The notes: generated from the sequence alone by a model not told the origin. Positions 24,812-34,310 are shown, numbered from the stretch's first letter. The stretch: DNA of 64,000 nt from T1Sed10-7 sp041685505 (GCA_041685505.1 JAWLFQ010000004.1:16854-80853), one strand, 5' to 3'. Program-made: numbers and translations.

Positions 24812-26701
24812 TCAGGCCGGCTGGCCCAGCAGGGCGCGGCGCCGCCGTTGGAGCTCCTCCAGTTCGCGCTGCACCGACACCACACGGTCCCGATCCGTCG
24901 CGTGGTTGAGACGCGCCAGCTCGTCGCGCAACGCCCGCGCCGAGGCATCCACCCGGTCGACGAGAAGCCGCCGCACACGCCCGGCGACCACCTCGGCGAC
25001 CACCTCCCGGTCGGCGGTCTCCGGATCATCCTCCAAGGCCATCGCCCGCACCAGCCCCCGGATCCGGTCGTCCTCGGCGGCGTCGATGACCGTGCGCAGC
25101 TGCGCACCGACGCCACCGGCGGCACGCACCGCCCGCAGCACCGACCGTGCATCGGGATGGCTGAGGTCCTCCTCCTCGAGCTCCGCGGCCTCGGGCGGCA
25201 GGTGCTCGGGGTACTGGAGCACCGCGCGCAGCGCTGCCCGCTCGAGACGGGCCCGGGCCACGTTGACGGGAACGGGCCCGGACCCGCCGCCGCGCTGCAC
25301 GCCACCACCGCGCCCTGCGGCGGATGAGGTCGCGGCGGCCACGCCCTCGTGGGCGTCGAGCTGGATCCCGAGCCGGGCTGCGGTCTCTGCCACGAAGCCG
25401 TAGGCGTACCCGATCCGTTCGGCGATCTCGGTGCGGGCCCACTCGCGCCGTAGGTCGGGGTCCGACTCCCGTCCCAGGACCGTCAACGCGTCCCGTAGCG
25501 CCGCGGTCCGCCCCGATTCGGAGTCGAGGTCGGCGTCGGCGAGGTGGTGGCGCAGCACGAAGGGGACCACCGGGGTGGCCTGGGCCAGCGCGGCGGCCAC
25601 ACCCTCGGCACCCACCTCGGCGACCAGGTCCGCGGGGTCGCTGGTCTCGGGCAGTACCAGGACCCGCAGGTCGAGGCTGACACCCTCGCCGTCACCTTCG
25701 AGCTCACGTGCCGCCTCCCAGGCGCGTTCGGCGGCCTTGACCCCGGCGGCGTCACCGTCGAAGGCCAGCACGACACGGCGGGCGTAGCGCGCCAGCGTCC
25801 GTAGGTGCTCCACCCCCACCGCCGTCCCGCAGGTGGCCACGCTGTAGCCCACCCCCGCCTGGTGCAGCGCCATGACGTCGGTGTAGCCCTCGCAGACCAG
25901 GACCTGTTCGGCCCGCACGATCTCCGAGCGGGCCTGGTGGACCCCGTAGAGCACCCGCGTCTTGCGGTACAGCGGTGTCTCCGAGGAGTTGAGGTACTTG
26001 GGTGGGTCGAAACCGCCGTAGTCGAGGCTCGGCAGGACACGGCCGCCGAAGCCGATCACGTCCCCGCTGGTGTCATGGATCGGGAACATCAGCCGACCGC
26101 GGAACCGGTCGCGGAGTCCGCCACGCTCGGTGCGCGCCACCAGACCGGTGGTGATCAGGTCCTGCTCGGGGAACCCCTCGCTGACCAGCGCACGGGCCAT
26201 CGCGTCGAAACGGTTGGGGGCGTACCCCAGCTCGAAGGCCTCGGCATCGGCCCGGGAGAAACCGCGCGAGATGAGGTAGTCGCGTGCCACCTTGCCCTCA
26301 TCGGCGTAGAGCTGGCGGACCAGGAAATCCCGGGCTGCGGCGGTGGCAGCGACCAGACGGGTCCGCTCGCCCACGGCACGACGCTCCCGGGCGCTCATCT
26401 GCTCGTACCGCAGCTGGAAGCCGGTGCGTCGCGCCAACGACTCCACGGCTTCGGGGAACTCGAGCCCCTCGATGCGCATCAGGAAGTCGTAGATGTCCCC
26501 GGAGACCCCGCACCCGAAACAGTTGTAGAAGTTGCCCTCGGGCGTGACCGTGAAGGACGGGGTGCGCTCGGTGTGGAAGGGACACAGGCCCTTGTAGGAG
26601 CGCCCGGCCCGCTTCAGCGTGGTGTACTCCCCCACCACCGCGACGATGTCGGCCTGTGTCCGCAGCGCGTCGATGTCGTCCTTGACGATACGCCCGGCCA
26701 C
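24812..26701 (-). CDS. dnaG: DNA primase
   Basis: The 629-residue replication primase has the N-terminal zinc motif region YKGLCPFHTERTPSF...NCFGCGVSGD and a Toprim domain with VLVCEGYTDVMALHQAG and VVLAFDGDAAGVKAAERA (E and DxD metal residues). The C-terminal helicase-interaction region is present. Length matches actinobacterial DnaG. A GTG at 26701 is preferred because GGGAGG lies about eight bases upstream; another in-frame GTG two codons earlier is too close to that ribosome site. Confidence 0.95.
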   Translation of the reverse strand: MAGRIVKDDIDALRTQADIVAVVGEYTTLKRAGRSYKGLCPFHTERTPSFTVTPEGNFYNCFGCGVSGDIYDFLMRIEGLEFPEAVESLARRTGFQLRYEQMSARERRAVGERTRLVAATAAARDFLVRQLYADEGKVARDYLISRGFSRADAEAFELGYAPNRFDAMARALVSEGFPEQDLITTGLVARTERGGLRDRFRGRLMFPIHDTSGDVIGFGGRVLPSLDYGGFDPPKYLNSSETPLYRKTRVLYGVHQARSEIVRAEQVLVCEGYTDVMALHQAGVGYSVATCGTAVGVEHLRTLARYARRVVLAFDGDAAGVKAAERAWEAARELEGDGEGVSLDLRVLVLPETSDPADLVAEVGAEGVAAALAQATPVVPFVLRHHLADADLDSESGRTAALRDALTVLGRESDPDLRREWARTEIAERIGYAYGFVAETAARLGIQLDAHEGVAAATSSAAGRGGGVQRGGGSGPVPVNVARARLERAALRAVLQYPEHLPPEAAELEEEDLSHPDARSVLRAVRAAGGVGAQLRTVIDAAEDDRIRGLVRAMALEDDPETADREVVAEVVAGRVRRLLVDRVDASARALRDELARLNHATDRDRVVSVQRELEELQRRRRALLGQPA

Positions 26702-26804
26702 GTCCACACCTCCCGGCGGGCCCCTCGGGGGGCACGCCGCCACCCGTGCGAGGCCGGATCACGGCCTGGCCGCCGGCCCCGCCCGCGGCCACGGTAGCCG
26801 CCGG

Positions 26805-27263
26805 TCACACCCCGACGTGGCCGTCGTCCCACTCCGGATCCAGCTCGACCAGGAAGGCGCTGATCCGCTCCACCTCGGCGTGCTCGCCGATCTCCTCGGC
26901 CGCAGCGCGCAGACGGACCAGGCAGGTCAGGAAGGGGCGGTTGGTCTCGTTGGCCCATCTGACGTAGCCGCGACCGCCCCACCCGGCGCCGCGCAGCGCG
27001 TCGAGACCACGGTGGTAGCCCACACGGGCGTAGGCGTAGCGCTCCACGGGATCGCGCCCCTCGGTGGCCAGGGCGGCCCAGGCCGCGATGGCGGTCGGCG
27101 CGTCGGCCGCCACCTCGGCCAGCGCCTCCCGACGCTGCGGGGCGGCCCGGTCGCCGGCGCGCGCGAGCGCCGCTCGCACCTGTGGGTCGGTGTCGGGCAG
27201 CACGGTCTCGTGCCGGTCGGCCATGGGAAGGTCAGCCACCGTTTCCACCTCGTCGTCGTTCAC
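26805..27263 (-). CDS. DUF3151 family protein
   Basis: This 152-residue soluble protein ends with RGYVRWANETNRPFLTCLVRLRAAAEEIGEHAEVERI and contains YAYARVGYHRGLDALRGAGW, the pattern of DUF3151, an actinobacterial family of unknown function. The frame is open upstream for 2 kb antisense to the M61 peptidase, which is not coding. I place the start at the GTG at 27263, preceded by GGGAG. It is transcribed away from the peptidase across about 126 bases, in which TAGCCT and TACCTT elements occur for the two directions. Confidence 0.8.
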   Translation of the reverse strand: MNDDEVETVADLPMADRHETVLPDTDPQVRAALARAGDRAAPQRREALAEVAADAPTAIAAWAALATEGRDPVERYAYARVGYHRGLDALRGAGWGGRGYVRWANETNRPFLTCLVRLRAAAEEIGEHAEVERISAFLVELDPEWDDGHVGV

Positions 27264-27389
27264 CGTCTCCCGGGCGCGGGCATCGCGACAGCCCAGGACC
27301 TCACGGGCGCCGAAGGTAGCGGTGCGGGGCTCGGTAGCCTGCGCCGCAGCACCGCCCCCACCGCCCACCCACCCGTCGAGGGACCTCCA

Positions 27390-29138
27390 GTGGCCGAGCC
27401 GATCCGCTACGAGGTCGACCTCACCGACCGGCTGCACCACCTGGTACGGGTCCGGCTCACGGTGCCCGCCGCACTGGCCTCGGGGGCCCGGCTGGTCCTG
27501 CCCGTGTGGACCCCCGGCAGCTACGTGGTGCGTGATTACGCCAAGCACGTCCAGACGATCCACGCCACCGACGACCAGCGCCGCCCGGTACCGCTCACCC
27601 GGCAGGGCACCACCGCGTGGTGCCTGCCCGCAGACGTGACGGGCGAGGTCGAGGTGGACTGGGAGCTGTACGCCAACGAGCTGAGCGTGCGGACCAACCA
27701 CGTCGACGACCACCACGCCCTGCTGATCCCGGCGGCGACCTTCCTGTGCATCGATGGCGGCGAGGACCGGCCGCACGAGGTGCGCATCCCGCCGGTACCG
27801 ACCGACCACCAAGTCTTCTCGCTGCTGCCCCCGTCGGACGCGCCGCACACCTTCCGCGCCGAGGACCGCGACCACCTCATCGACAGCGCCTTCGAGGTCG
27901 GCGCTCTGCCCTCGGTGCGTACCGAGGTGGAGGGCGTGCCGCACACCTTCGTCTGGGCCGGCCACGGAGGCGCACCCGACCTCGGACGCATCGGTGACGA
28001 GCTCGCGGCGATCGCCCGGCAGACCCTGGCGCTGTTCGGTGGCAGCCTGCCCACCGCCGACTACACCGTGCTGTGCACCGGCTGGGACGCGGGCGGCGGC
28101 GGCCTCGAGCACCGCGACGGCGCCGTGCTCCAGATGCCCGTCCACACCTTCCAGGACCCGGAGCTCACGGCGCGCTTCCAGTCGCTGCTCGCCCATGAGT
28201 ACCTCCACCAGTGGAACGTCAAACGGCTGGTACCCCGCGATCTGGTACGCCCCGTGTACGACCAGCCGACGCACTCCGAGTCGCTGTGGGTGGCCGAGGG
28301 CTGGACGGCCTACTACGACGAACTGCTCCCCACCCGTGCCGGGCTGTGGCAGCCGCGCCAGCTGCTGGACACCCTCCAGGCCACCTGGGCCCGGACCCGT
28401 GACACCCCGGGGGTCCACCGTCAGAGCCTGCGCCAGGCATCCCACGAGGCGTGGATCAAGCACTACGTGCGCGACCACAACGCACCCAACGTCATGACCG
28501 ACTACTACGGCCACGGGTCCCTGGTCGCCTTCGAACTGGATCTGCGCCTGCGCGCGCAGCAGCCGGCGGGCGATGGGCTGGACACGGTGTTGAGGCTGCT
28601 GTGGCAGCGGCATGCCCACGCTGCCCACGGGTTCACCGAACAGGACGTCCTCGATGCCATCGCCCACGTCGGCGGTGACGCGCTGGCCGTCCTCGCCGAG
28701 GCCCGCGTGGCCACCCCGAGCCTGCCCGAGCTCGACGAGGTCGTCGCCGCGGTCGGTCTGGCCTGGCACACCGATGCGCAGGAGGCCGTGCCCCACCTCG
28801 GTGTCCAGGTGCGCGACGCCGAGCGCGAGGTGGTGCTCGCTGCGGTCCTGCGTGACGGCCCGGCGTGGCACGGCGGGCTGTCCGGGGAGGACCGGCTGGT
28901 GGCGATCGACGGGCGTACCGTGGGCAGGGGCCAGCTGCGGACGGTGCTGGCCAGCCACGAACCGGGTGACGAGGTCGCGGTGACCGTGACCCGTGGACCG
29001 CGGCTGCTCACACGCCACGTACGCTTGGCGGCGCCCCGCCCGGCCCCACGGCTGGTCGCGGCCGCAGACGCCGAGGCGGATGCCCGTGATGCCTTCCGTC
29101 GCTGGTGTGGTGCCGAGCTGCACGAGGTGACGAGGTGA
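27390..29138 (+). CDS. M61-family metallopeptidase (glycyl aminopeptidase-like, with PDZ)
   Basis: The 582-residue protein shows the M61 plan: an N-terminal beta domain (VWTPGSYVVRDYAKHVQ), a thermolysin-like catalytic domain with zinc motif H269-E-Y-L-H273 (HEYLHQWNVKRL) and the following glutamate in GWTAYYDELL, and a C-terminal PDZ domain (PHLGVQVRD, GPAWHGGLSGEDRLVAIDG). No signal peptide is visible, so it is probably cytoplasmic. The GTG at 27390 follows GAGGG. Its stop codon overlaps the ATG of the next gene. Confidence 0.92.
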   Translation: MAEPIRYEVDLTDRLHHLVRVRLTVPAALASGARLVLPVWTPGSYVVRDYAKHVQTIHATDDQRRPVPLTRQGTTAWCLPADVTGEVEVDWELYANELSVRTNHVDDHHALLIPAATFLCIDGGEDRPHEVRIPPVPTDHQVFSLLPPSDAPHTFRAEDRDHLIDSAFEVGALPSVRTEVEGVPHTFVWAGHGGAPDLGRIGDELAAIARQTLALFGGSLPTADYTVLCTGWDAGGGGLEHRDGAVLQMPVHTFQDPELTARFQSLLAHEYLHQWNVKRLVPRDLVRPVYDQPTHSESLWVAEGWTAYYDELLPTRAGLWQPRQLLDTLQATWARTRDTPGVHRQSLRQASHEAWIKHYVRDHNAPNVMTDYYGHGSLVAFELDLRLRAQQPAGDGLDTVLRLLWQRHAHAAHGFTEQDVLDAIAHVGGDALAVLAEARVATPSLPELDEVVAAVGLAWHTDAQEAVPHLGVQVRDAEREVVLAAVLRDGPAWHGGLSGEDRLVAIDGRTVGRGQLRTVLASHEPGDEVAVTVTRGPRLLTRHVRLAAPRPAPRLVAAADAEADARDAFRRWCGAELHEVTR

Positions 29139-29617
29139 TGGAGGCCCCCGCAGGCGCCGACCCGGTGCACCTGATCCACCTCGATCGCACGGAGTGGTTC
29201 CCCTACAGCCCGCAACACGTGTGGGCGTGGATGTCACGCACCGATCACTTCCAGCAGTGGTGGCGGTGGCTGCGCGAGTTCGAGGCCGAGGGTGGCGGCT
29301 TGACCACCGGCGGCGCGCTGCACGGCCTGGTGGTCCCCCCGATCCCCTACCGCTTCCGGGTCGGCATCCACCTCGACGAGGTCCTGCCCGCCGAGCGCAT
29401 CATCGCCCGGCTCAGCGGTGACCTCAACGGACCCGCCGACCTGACCCTGAAACCCGCTCGCGGCGGCTGCGACCTCAACATCCGGTGGTACGTGGAGATG
29501 CGCAAGCCGGCGATGCGAGCGGCCGCCCGCTACGCCAAGGGGCTGCTGGTGTGGGGACACGACCAGGTCATCGAGACCACCCTGAGCCGCTTCAAGGACG
29601 TCATCGAGCGGCCGTGA
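29138..29617 (+). CDS. SRPBCC-fold (START/polyketide cyclase-like) protein
   Basis: This 159-residue protein has the SRPBCC start FPYSPQHVWAWMSRTDHFQQWWRWL and ends WGHDQVIETTLSRFKDVI, typical of small ligand-binding helix-grip proteins. The ligand is unknown. The ATG at 29138 shares bases with the M61 stop (TGATG), so the two genes are coupled. Confidence 0.83.
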   Translation: MEAPAGADPVHLIHLDRTEWFPYSPQHVWAWMSRTDHFQQWWRWLREFEAEGGGLTTGGALHGLVVPPIPYRFRVGIHLDEVLPAERIIARLSGDLNGPADLTLKPARGGCDLNIRWYVEMRKPAMRAAARYAKGLLVWGHDQVIETTLSRFKDVIERP

Positions 29618-29626
29618 ACAGCAGGG

Positions 29627-30025
29627 TCACAGCAGCCGTGTGAGCTGCGTGAGGCGTGCACGGATCCGTGCGAGCCGCTCGACGAGTTCACGACGATCGT
29701 CGACGGCCAGGCCCGGGTCGCACAGACGCTCTGCGAGCACGCCGACCTCCACCGTGAGCAGCTCCACCTCGGTGCGCACCACCCGCACCTCCTCGACCGC
29801 TGACAGCGGGCGGTGGGCGATGGCCTCGGCCAGGAGCTTGCGCGCACGCTCATCGTCCAGCAGTTCCGGCTGCGCGTCAGCGAGGGCGAGGAGGTGCTCG
29901 AGATCCGGCAACGCGCGATCGGCGGGCACCCGTTCCAGCACGTCCTGGAGCCGCTGCAGGGCGCGCTCGCTGCGCACCCACGCCGGGAGCTCACCACCGG
30001 TGCCGCCGTCCGTCGCGTCGTCCAC
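29627..30025 (-). CDS. hypothetical helical protein
   Basis: This 132-residue, charged, Leu-rich protein is predicted to be almost entirely helical, with heptad-like runs (RKLLAEAI, VRVVRTEVELLTVEVGVLAERL, LVERLARIRARL). I do not recognise a family. The GTG at 30025 has GAGGAG seven bases before it. The earlier frame overlaps the opposing membrane-protein gene. It converges with the SRPBCC gene, leaving nine bases between stops. Confidence 0.6.
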   Translation of the reverse strand: MDDATDGGTGGELPAWVRSERALQRLQDVLERVPADRALPDLEHLLALADAQPELLDDERARKLLAEAIAHRPLSAVEEVRVVRTEVELLTVEVGVLAERLCDPGLAVDDRRELVERLARIRARLTQLTRLL

Positions 30026-30125
30026 GACCCGCTCCTCGACGCGACGAAGGCTACAGCGCACGGGCAGCGCGCGCCCCGTAGATGCTCGACTGGCCACCGC
30101 GGCCGGGCTCTGCCACCCTGCCCCC

Positions 30126-30449
30126 ATGGATCGGATCCCGACGGCATCGCAGCTGCAGATCGCGGCGCGCGCCTGCGTGCTGCTGGCCTACGCCGTGGGG
30201 CTCGGCGGCGTCGCTGCCGGCACCTGGTTGCTGCGCGAGGGGGACCTCGCGATGGCCGTGGTGCTGTGGCTGGTGACCTTCGCCGTCGGTGCCTGCCTGA
30301 TGGGGATCTCCCTGCTGCTGCGGGCCGTGACCGGTGTCACCGCCCGGCTCGACCAGCTGCGCTTCGAGGTGGAGCGGCTGGCCGCCGATCGGGCGTACAG
30401 CGCTCCACCGCCGGGGCCCCCCGACCGTGATCCGTGGCGCAGGCACTGA
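30126..30449 (+). CDS. small two-helix membrane protein
   Basis: This 107-residue protein has two membrane helices (about residues 13-35 and 43-65), then a helical stretch VTARLDQLRFEVERLAADRAY and a Pro-rich tail. It has no recognised family. The ATG lies six bases after CACCCT, possibly another leaderless start, and no ribosome site is visible. Confidence 0.6.
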   Translation: MDRIPTASQLQIAARACVLLAYAVGLGGVAAGTWLLREGDLAMAVVLWLVTFAVGACLMGISLLLRAVTGVTARLDQLRFEVERLAADRAYSAPPPGPPDRDPWRRH

Positions 30450-30504
30450 CGGGCCGCTCGGGTGGTTCGGACACCTGCAGGCGACCACAGCCCCGGGCGT
30501 GCCG

Positions 30505-31926
30505 TCAGCAACCCGGTAGTCGCTCCGTGAGGTAGGCCACGAGCGCATCGATCGGGATCCGCTCCTGCGACATCGTGTCCCGGTCGCGGACGGTCACGGC
30601 GCGGTCCTCCAGGCTGTCGAAGTCCACGGTCACGCAGTAGGGCGTGCCGATCTCGTCCTGGCGGCGGTAGCGACGGCCGATCGACTGGGTCTCGTCGTAC
30701 TCGCTCATCCACCGCACCTTGACCAGGTCGAAGACCTCACGCGCGGTCGGGGTGAGCGAGTCCTTCTTCGACAGCGGCAGCACCGCCACCTTGTAGGGCG
30801 CCAGCCGCGGATCGAGCTTGAGCACGACCCGCTCCTGCAGCTGTCCCTTGGCGTCGGGCGCCTGCTCGACCCGGTAGGCGTCGAACAGGAAGGCCAGGGT
30901 CGCGCGCGTCGCACCGGCCGCCGGCTCGATCACGTAGGGGTGGTAGCGGTGGTCGTTGGGTTGGTCGTAGTAGGTCAGGTCCTGCCCGCTGGCCTCCTGG
31001 TGCGCCTTGAGGTCGTAATCGGTGCGGTTCGCCAGCCCCTCGAGCTCGGACCAGCCCATCGAGGGATCGGGGAAGTAGTAGTCGATGTCCACGGTGCGCT
31101 TGGCGTAGTGGGACAGCTCCGCCGCACCGTGCTCGCGGATGCGCAGGTTCTCCGGCCGGATGCCCAGGTCGGTGTACCAGCGCAACCGCTCGTCGATCCA
31201 GTACTGGTGCCACTGCTCGTCGGTACCCGGCTCGACGAAGTACTCCATCTCCATCTGCTCGAACTCGCGGGTGCGGAAGACGAAGTTGCCGGGGGTGATC
31301 TCGTTGCGGAAGGACTTGCCGGTCTGGGCGATCCCGAAGGGCGGCTTCCTGCGGGTGGTGCGTTGGATCGTGGCGAAGTCGACGAACATGCCCTGCGCGG
31401 TCTCGGGCCGCAGCCACACCGTGGAGCCCGCGGTCTCCACCGGTCCCATGTTGGTCTTGAACATCAGGTTGAAGCTGCGCGGGTCCCCCAGGGTGTCGGC
31501 CCTGCAGGACGGGCAGATCAGGTCGCCCTCGGCGTCCTCGGCACCGAGCTGCTCCTCACGCAGGTGATCCTCGCGGAAGCGCTGGTGGCACTTCGCGCAC
31601 TCCACGAGGGGGTCGGAGAAGTTCGCCAGGTGGCCGGAGGCCTGCCACACCTCGGTCGGACCGAGGATGGCCTGTTCCATGCCCACGACCTCGTCGCGCA
31701 GCTGGACCATCGACCGCCACCACTGACGCTTGACGTTCTCCTTCAGCTCCACCCCGAGGGGCCCGTAGTCCCACGTGGAGCGCACACCACCGTAGATCTC
31801 CGCGGTGGGGAAGATGATGCCGCGCGTCTTGCACAGCTCGACGATGGTCTTGAGCTCCACGGTGACGCTGGGCTCGGTGGTCGCTGCGGCGGTGGCGTTG
31901 GTCGGGGGGAGGTCTGGCTCGCTCAC
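30505..31926 (-). CDS. glyS: glycyl-tRNA synthetase (alpha2 type)
   Basis: The 473-residue class II synthetase charges tRNA-Gly. It begins its conserved part with KTIVELCKTRGIIFPTAEIYGG and has motif 2 (FRNEITPGNFVFRTREFEQMEMEYF) and motif 3 in the region near GATRATLAFLFDAY. A CxxC...CxxC pair (CAKC and CPSC) lies in the insertion. This is the single-chain dimeric type, not the alpha2beta2 bacterial type. The GTG at 31926 is the likely start; its ribosome site is weak. The 5' leader may begin near a TACCCT element at about 32032-32037. Confidence 0.93.
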   Translation of the reverse strand: MSEPDLPPTNATAAATTEPSVTVELKTIVELCKTRGIIFPTAEIYGGVRSTWDYGPLGVELKENVKRQWWRSMVQLRDEVVGMEQAILGPTEVWQASGHLANFSDPLVECAKCHQRFREDHLREEQLGAEDAEGDLICPSCRADTLGDPRSFNLMFKTNMGPVETAGSTVWLRPETAQGMFVDFATIQRTTRRKPPFGIAQTGKSFRNEITPGNFVFRTREFEQMEMEYFVEPGTDEQWHQYWIDERLRWYTDLGIRPENLRIREHGAAELSHYAKRTVDIDYYFPDPSMGWSELEGLANRTDYDLKAHQEASGQDLTYYDQPNDHRYHPYVIEPAAGATRATLAFLFDAYRVEQAPDAKGQLQERVVLKLDPRLAPYKVAVLPLSKKDSLTPTAREVFDLVKVRWMSEYDETQSIGRRYRRQDEIGTPYCVTVDFDSLEDRAVTVRDRDTMSQERIPIDALVAYLTERLPGC

Positions 31927-32166
31927 GTTCGGCTCGTTGATCGGCGACGGACCCCGCCACTGGCGGTGGGGGGCGTTCGATGCGCGCAGGCGCAGCGCAG
32001 CGGTTGCGCACGGGTCGGCGGCAGCGGGCGCAGGGTAGCGAGCACCGCTCCCGGGGACGGGCCGACGGGTGTCGTCGGCTAGCGTGCCACGCCGCCCGAT
32101 GCGGGGGTGCACCGAGGGGCTCGGCACCACGACCGGGGGTGCCGGGCACAGGAGGGAGCAGGGACC

Positions 32167-33003
32167 GTGGATCGCTTCGCTCGTGACACCGCGGTCACAC
32201 CGATCGCACCGGGTGTCCACCGCGGCCGTGTCGACGCCGGCTGGGCCGTGGTGGACGGGGCCGCACCGAACGGCGGGTACCTGCTGGCGCTGGCCGCACG
32301 GGCGCTGCAGGCCGAGGCGGGCGACCGCCCCGACCCCGTCAGCCTGACCGGCCACTTCCTGCGTCCCCCGACGCCCGGCGACGTCGACATCGAGGTGGAG
32401 GTGATCCGTCGCGGCGGACGACACACCACCCTCCAGGGTCGGCTGCTGCAGGCGGGCACGGAGTGCGTCCGCGTGCTCGGCGCCTTCGGTGACCTCTCCG
32501 CCGCGCAGGGGCCCGAACGGATCGACCTGGTGGCACCCGACTACCCGCCCGTGGAGGAGTGTGTGGACGTGACCACCGCCGCCCTCGCCGGCGCGGCTGC
32601 GGGTCGGATGCCGAGCTTCCCGATCCAGGAACGCTTCGACCATCGACAGCCCGCCCACCTCGCGGGCTGGGCGCGCGGGCATCCCACGGGTCGCGGCGAG
32701 ATGGGCGGTTACCTCAGGTTCGCCGACGCTCCCGAGGACCAGGCCATGGATCCCCTGGGCCTGCTGGTCGTGGCCGACTGCTTCGCGCCCGCGGTCTTCA
32801 ACACCGCGCCGGGGTTGACCTCGTGGGTGCCGACGATCGAGTTGACGGTGCAGTTGCGCGGCCACCCGAGCCCCGGCTACCTGGCGGCGGCCCTGACGAC
32901 CCGCGCGATCACCCGGGGCTACCTCGAGGAGGACGGCGCGGTGTGGGACGCCACGGGGAACCTGGTCGCACTGTCCCGGCAGCTGGCGCTCGCGCCACGT
33001 TGA
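32167..33003 (+). CDS. acyl-CoA thioesterase-like (TesB type) protein
   Basis: The 278-residue protein has a double hot-dog layout. The first half has APNGGYLLALAARALQ and GHFLRPPTPGDVDIEVEVIRRGGRHTTLQGRL; the second has LGLLVVADCFAPAVFN and WVPTIELTVQLRG. This matches acyl-CoA thioesterases of the TesB/4HBT_3 group. The GTG at 32167 follows GGAGGGAG. Its 3' end overlaps a small DUF2510 reading frame on the other strand. Confidence 0.84.
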   Translation: MDRFARDTAVTPIAPGVHRGRVDAGWAVVDGAAPNGGYLLALAARALQAEAGDRPDPVSLTGHFLRPPTPGDVDIEVEVIRRGGRHTTLQGRLLQAGTECVRVLGAFGDLSAAQGPERIDLVAPDYPPVEECVDVTTAALAGAAAGRMPSFPIQERFDHRQPAHLAGWARGHPTGRGEMGGYLRFADAPEDQAMDPLGLLVVADCFAPAVFNTAPGLTSWVPTIELTVQLRGHPSPGYLAAALTTRAITRGYLEEDGAVWDATGNLVALSRQLALAPR

Positions 33004-33142
33004 GCGCCGGGGGTGGAGGGGGAGCCGGCGGCAGTACCGCCGATGCGGTGTGCTCGGTCCAGCGTTCACCGTCCCACCACCGCAGGCCTGAGACGACGTG
33101 CGGGTCGTCGTACCAGCCCGGCGCGACCATCCTGTGCCCCAT
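32909..33142 (-). CDS. short DUF2510-containing reading frame, possibly a remnant
   Basis: MGHRMVAPGWYDDPHVVSG followed by LRWWDGERWTEHT is a clear DUF2510 motif (W-Y-x-D-P ... R-x-W-D-G-x-x-W-T). After about 35 residues it turns into a Pro/Arg-rich tail that is antisense to the thioesterase end. DUF2510 usually sits at the N-terminus of longer membrane proteins, so this may be a truncated gene or a very small one. The surrounding gap (33004-33248) contains nothing else I can support. Confidence 0.4.
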   Translation of the reverse strand: MGHRMVAPGWYDDPHVVSGLRWWDGERWTEHTASAVLPPAPPPPPALNVARAPAAGTVRPGSPWRPTPRRPPRGSPG

Positions 33143-33248
33143 GGTCCGTGCTGACGCGGGGTGCGTCGCGCTCGGCTCCTGCGCCCGCACCCTGGAGTTC
33201 GAGAGCACGCAGCAAGGCCCGTGCGCCACCTAGCCGGGTGCCGCGGGC

Positions 33249-34154
33249 TTACCCGGCGTCACCGTCACGTTCGCGCCGATCGTGCAGATGCACACGCGAG
33301 ACCGGGTAGGTCAGCTCGACCCGAGGCTCGTCACGTAGCTCGGCGAGGACCCGGCGCCAGATCTGCTGGTCCACGGCCCGCCGTCGGCGCGCGTCGACGA
33401 GCAGCCGGCCGGTGAGCATGACCCCGCCCGGCTTGACCGTGAGGTAGACCGCCGGGGTGAAGTGCGTGTAGCGGATCTTGTAGGACATCGCTGCCCGGCG
33501 GATGCGTTCCTCCGCCTCCTCGGGGGTGTGACCACCCACCGCGTCCAGGGCCGACTGCAGGATCGCCTCGCCCACGTTGGGGTCGGACTCGAAGGTGATC
33601 AGCATCGGCACCTCGTGCCAGATGTAGGCGAAGCCCTCGGTGTAGTTGAAGATCTGGCGGTTGAAGACGTAGCCGTTGGGGATGTGGACGATGCGCCCGG
33701 TGGACTGGTCGGCGTCGACCCAGTTCTTGATCTCCAGCATCGTCGTGCGCTGCACGCGGATGTCGATGACGTCGCCCGCGACGCCGTCCACCTCGATGCG
33801 GTCGTCCATGCGGTAGGGCCGCCGCAGCATCAGGTAGCTCCAGCCGGCGATGTTCTTGAGCACGTCCGCGAGGGCCAGGGCGATACCAGCGGCTGCCAGG
33901 CCGAGGAAGGTCGCCAGTTCCCCCAGCGCTCCGACCCACACCCACAGCAGGGCGAAGAAGCCGACCACGACGGTGACGTAGCTGGTGATCTTGCGGGCGG
34001 GGTACCAGGCGGCGGGATCATCGATGCGCCGGGTCACGATCCGGACCACCAGCCACCACATGCCGGTCAGCACCACCACGATGGCCACCGACACCGCGAC
34101 CTGGGCCTGCACGCGGCTGAGACCCAGTGTCTCCATCCACCACTCGAGGACCAC
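33249..34154 (-). CDS. MscS-family mechanosensitive ion channel
   Basis: About 301 residues. Two to three N-terminal helices are followed by the MscS pore helix (LATFLGLAAAGIALALADVLKNIAGWSYLMLRRP pattern) and a beta domain with RIEVDGVAGDVIDIRVQRTTMLE and VHIPNGYVFNRQIFNYT. It would open under membrane tension and release solutes after osmotic downshift. Starts at 34196, 34154 and 34136 are possible. I choose the GTG at 34154 because GGAGG lies just before it. Confidence 0.88.
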   Translation of the reverse strand: MVLEWWMETLGLSRVQAQVAVSVAIVVVLTGMWWLVVRIVTRRIDDPAAWYPARKITSYVTVVVGFFALLWVWVGALGELATFLGLAAAGIALALADVLKNIAGWSYLMLRRPYRMDDRIEVDGVAGDVIDIRVQRTTMLEIKNWVDADQSTGRIVHIPNGYVFNRQIFNYTEGFAYIWHEVPMLITFESDPNVGEAILQSALDAVGGHTPEEAEERIRRAAMSYKIRYTHFTPAVYLTVKPGGVMLTGRLLVDARRRRAVDQQIWRRVLAELRDEPRVELTYPVSRVHLHDRRERDGDAG

Positions 34155-34310
34155 CACACCTCCGGCCTGGGCCCGCGCCTCGGGCCACGTCGACACGGCC
34201 TGGACGGTAGCGCCACCGTGCCTCCCCTGGCCGGCGACCGCCCCGTACCCTCGCAGGTCCCGCTCCACCTCGACATCCGGGGTGGTCCGGTCCCGATCGT
34301 CAGGAGCCCC

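Noticed and set aside
26805..29237. 810-residue frame extending DUF3151 through the M61 antisense
   Set aside because: DUF3151 proteins are about 140-150 residues; the upstream part is Gln/Gly/Val-rich antisense.
31927..32040. Possible T-box leader before glyS
   Set aside because: No antiterminator consensus is visible in the roughly 100-base leader; only short GC hairpins.
30505..33069. 854-residue frame extending glyS upstream through the thioesterase antisense
   Set aside because: GlyRS similarity starts just after the GTG at 31926; the extension is a mirror of the thioesterase gene.
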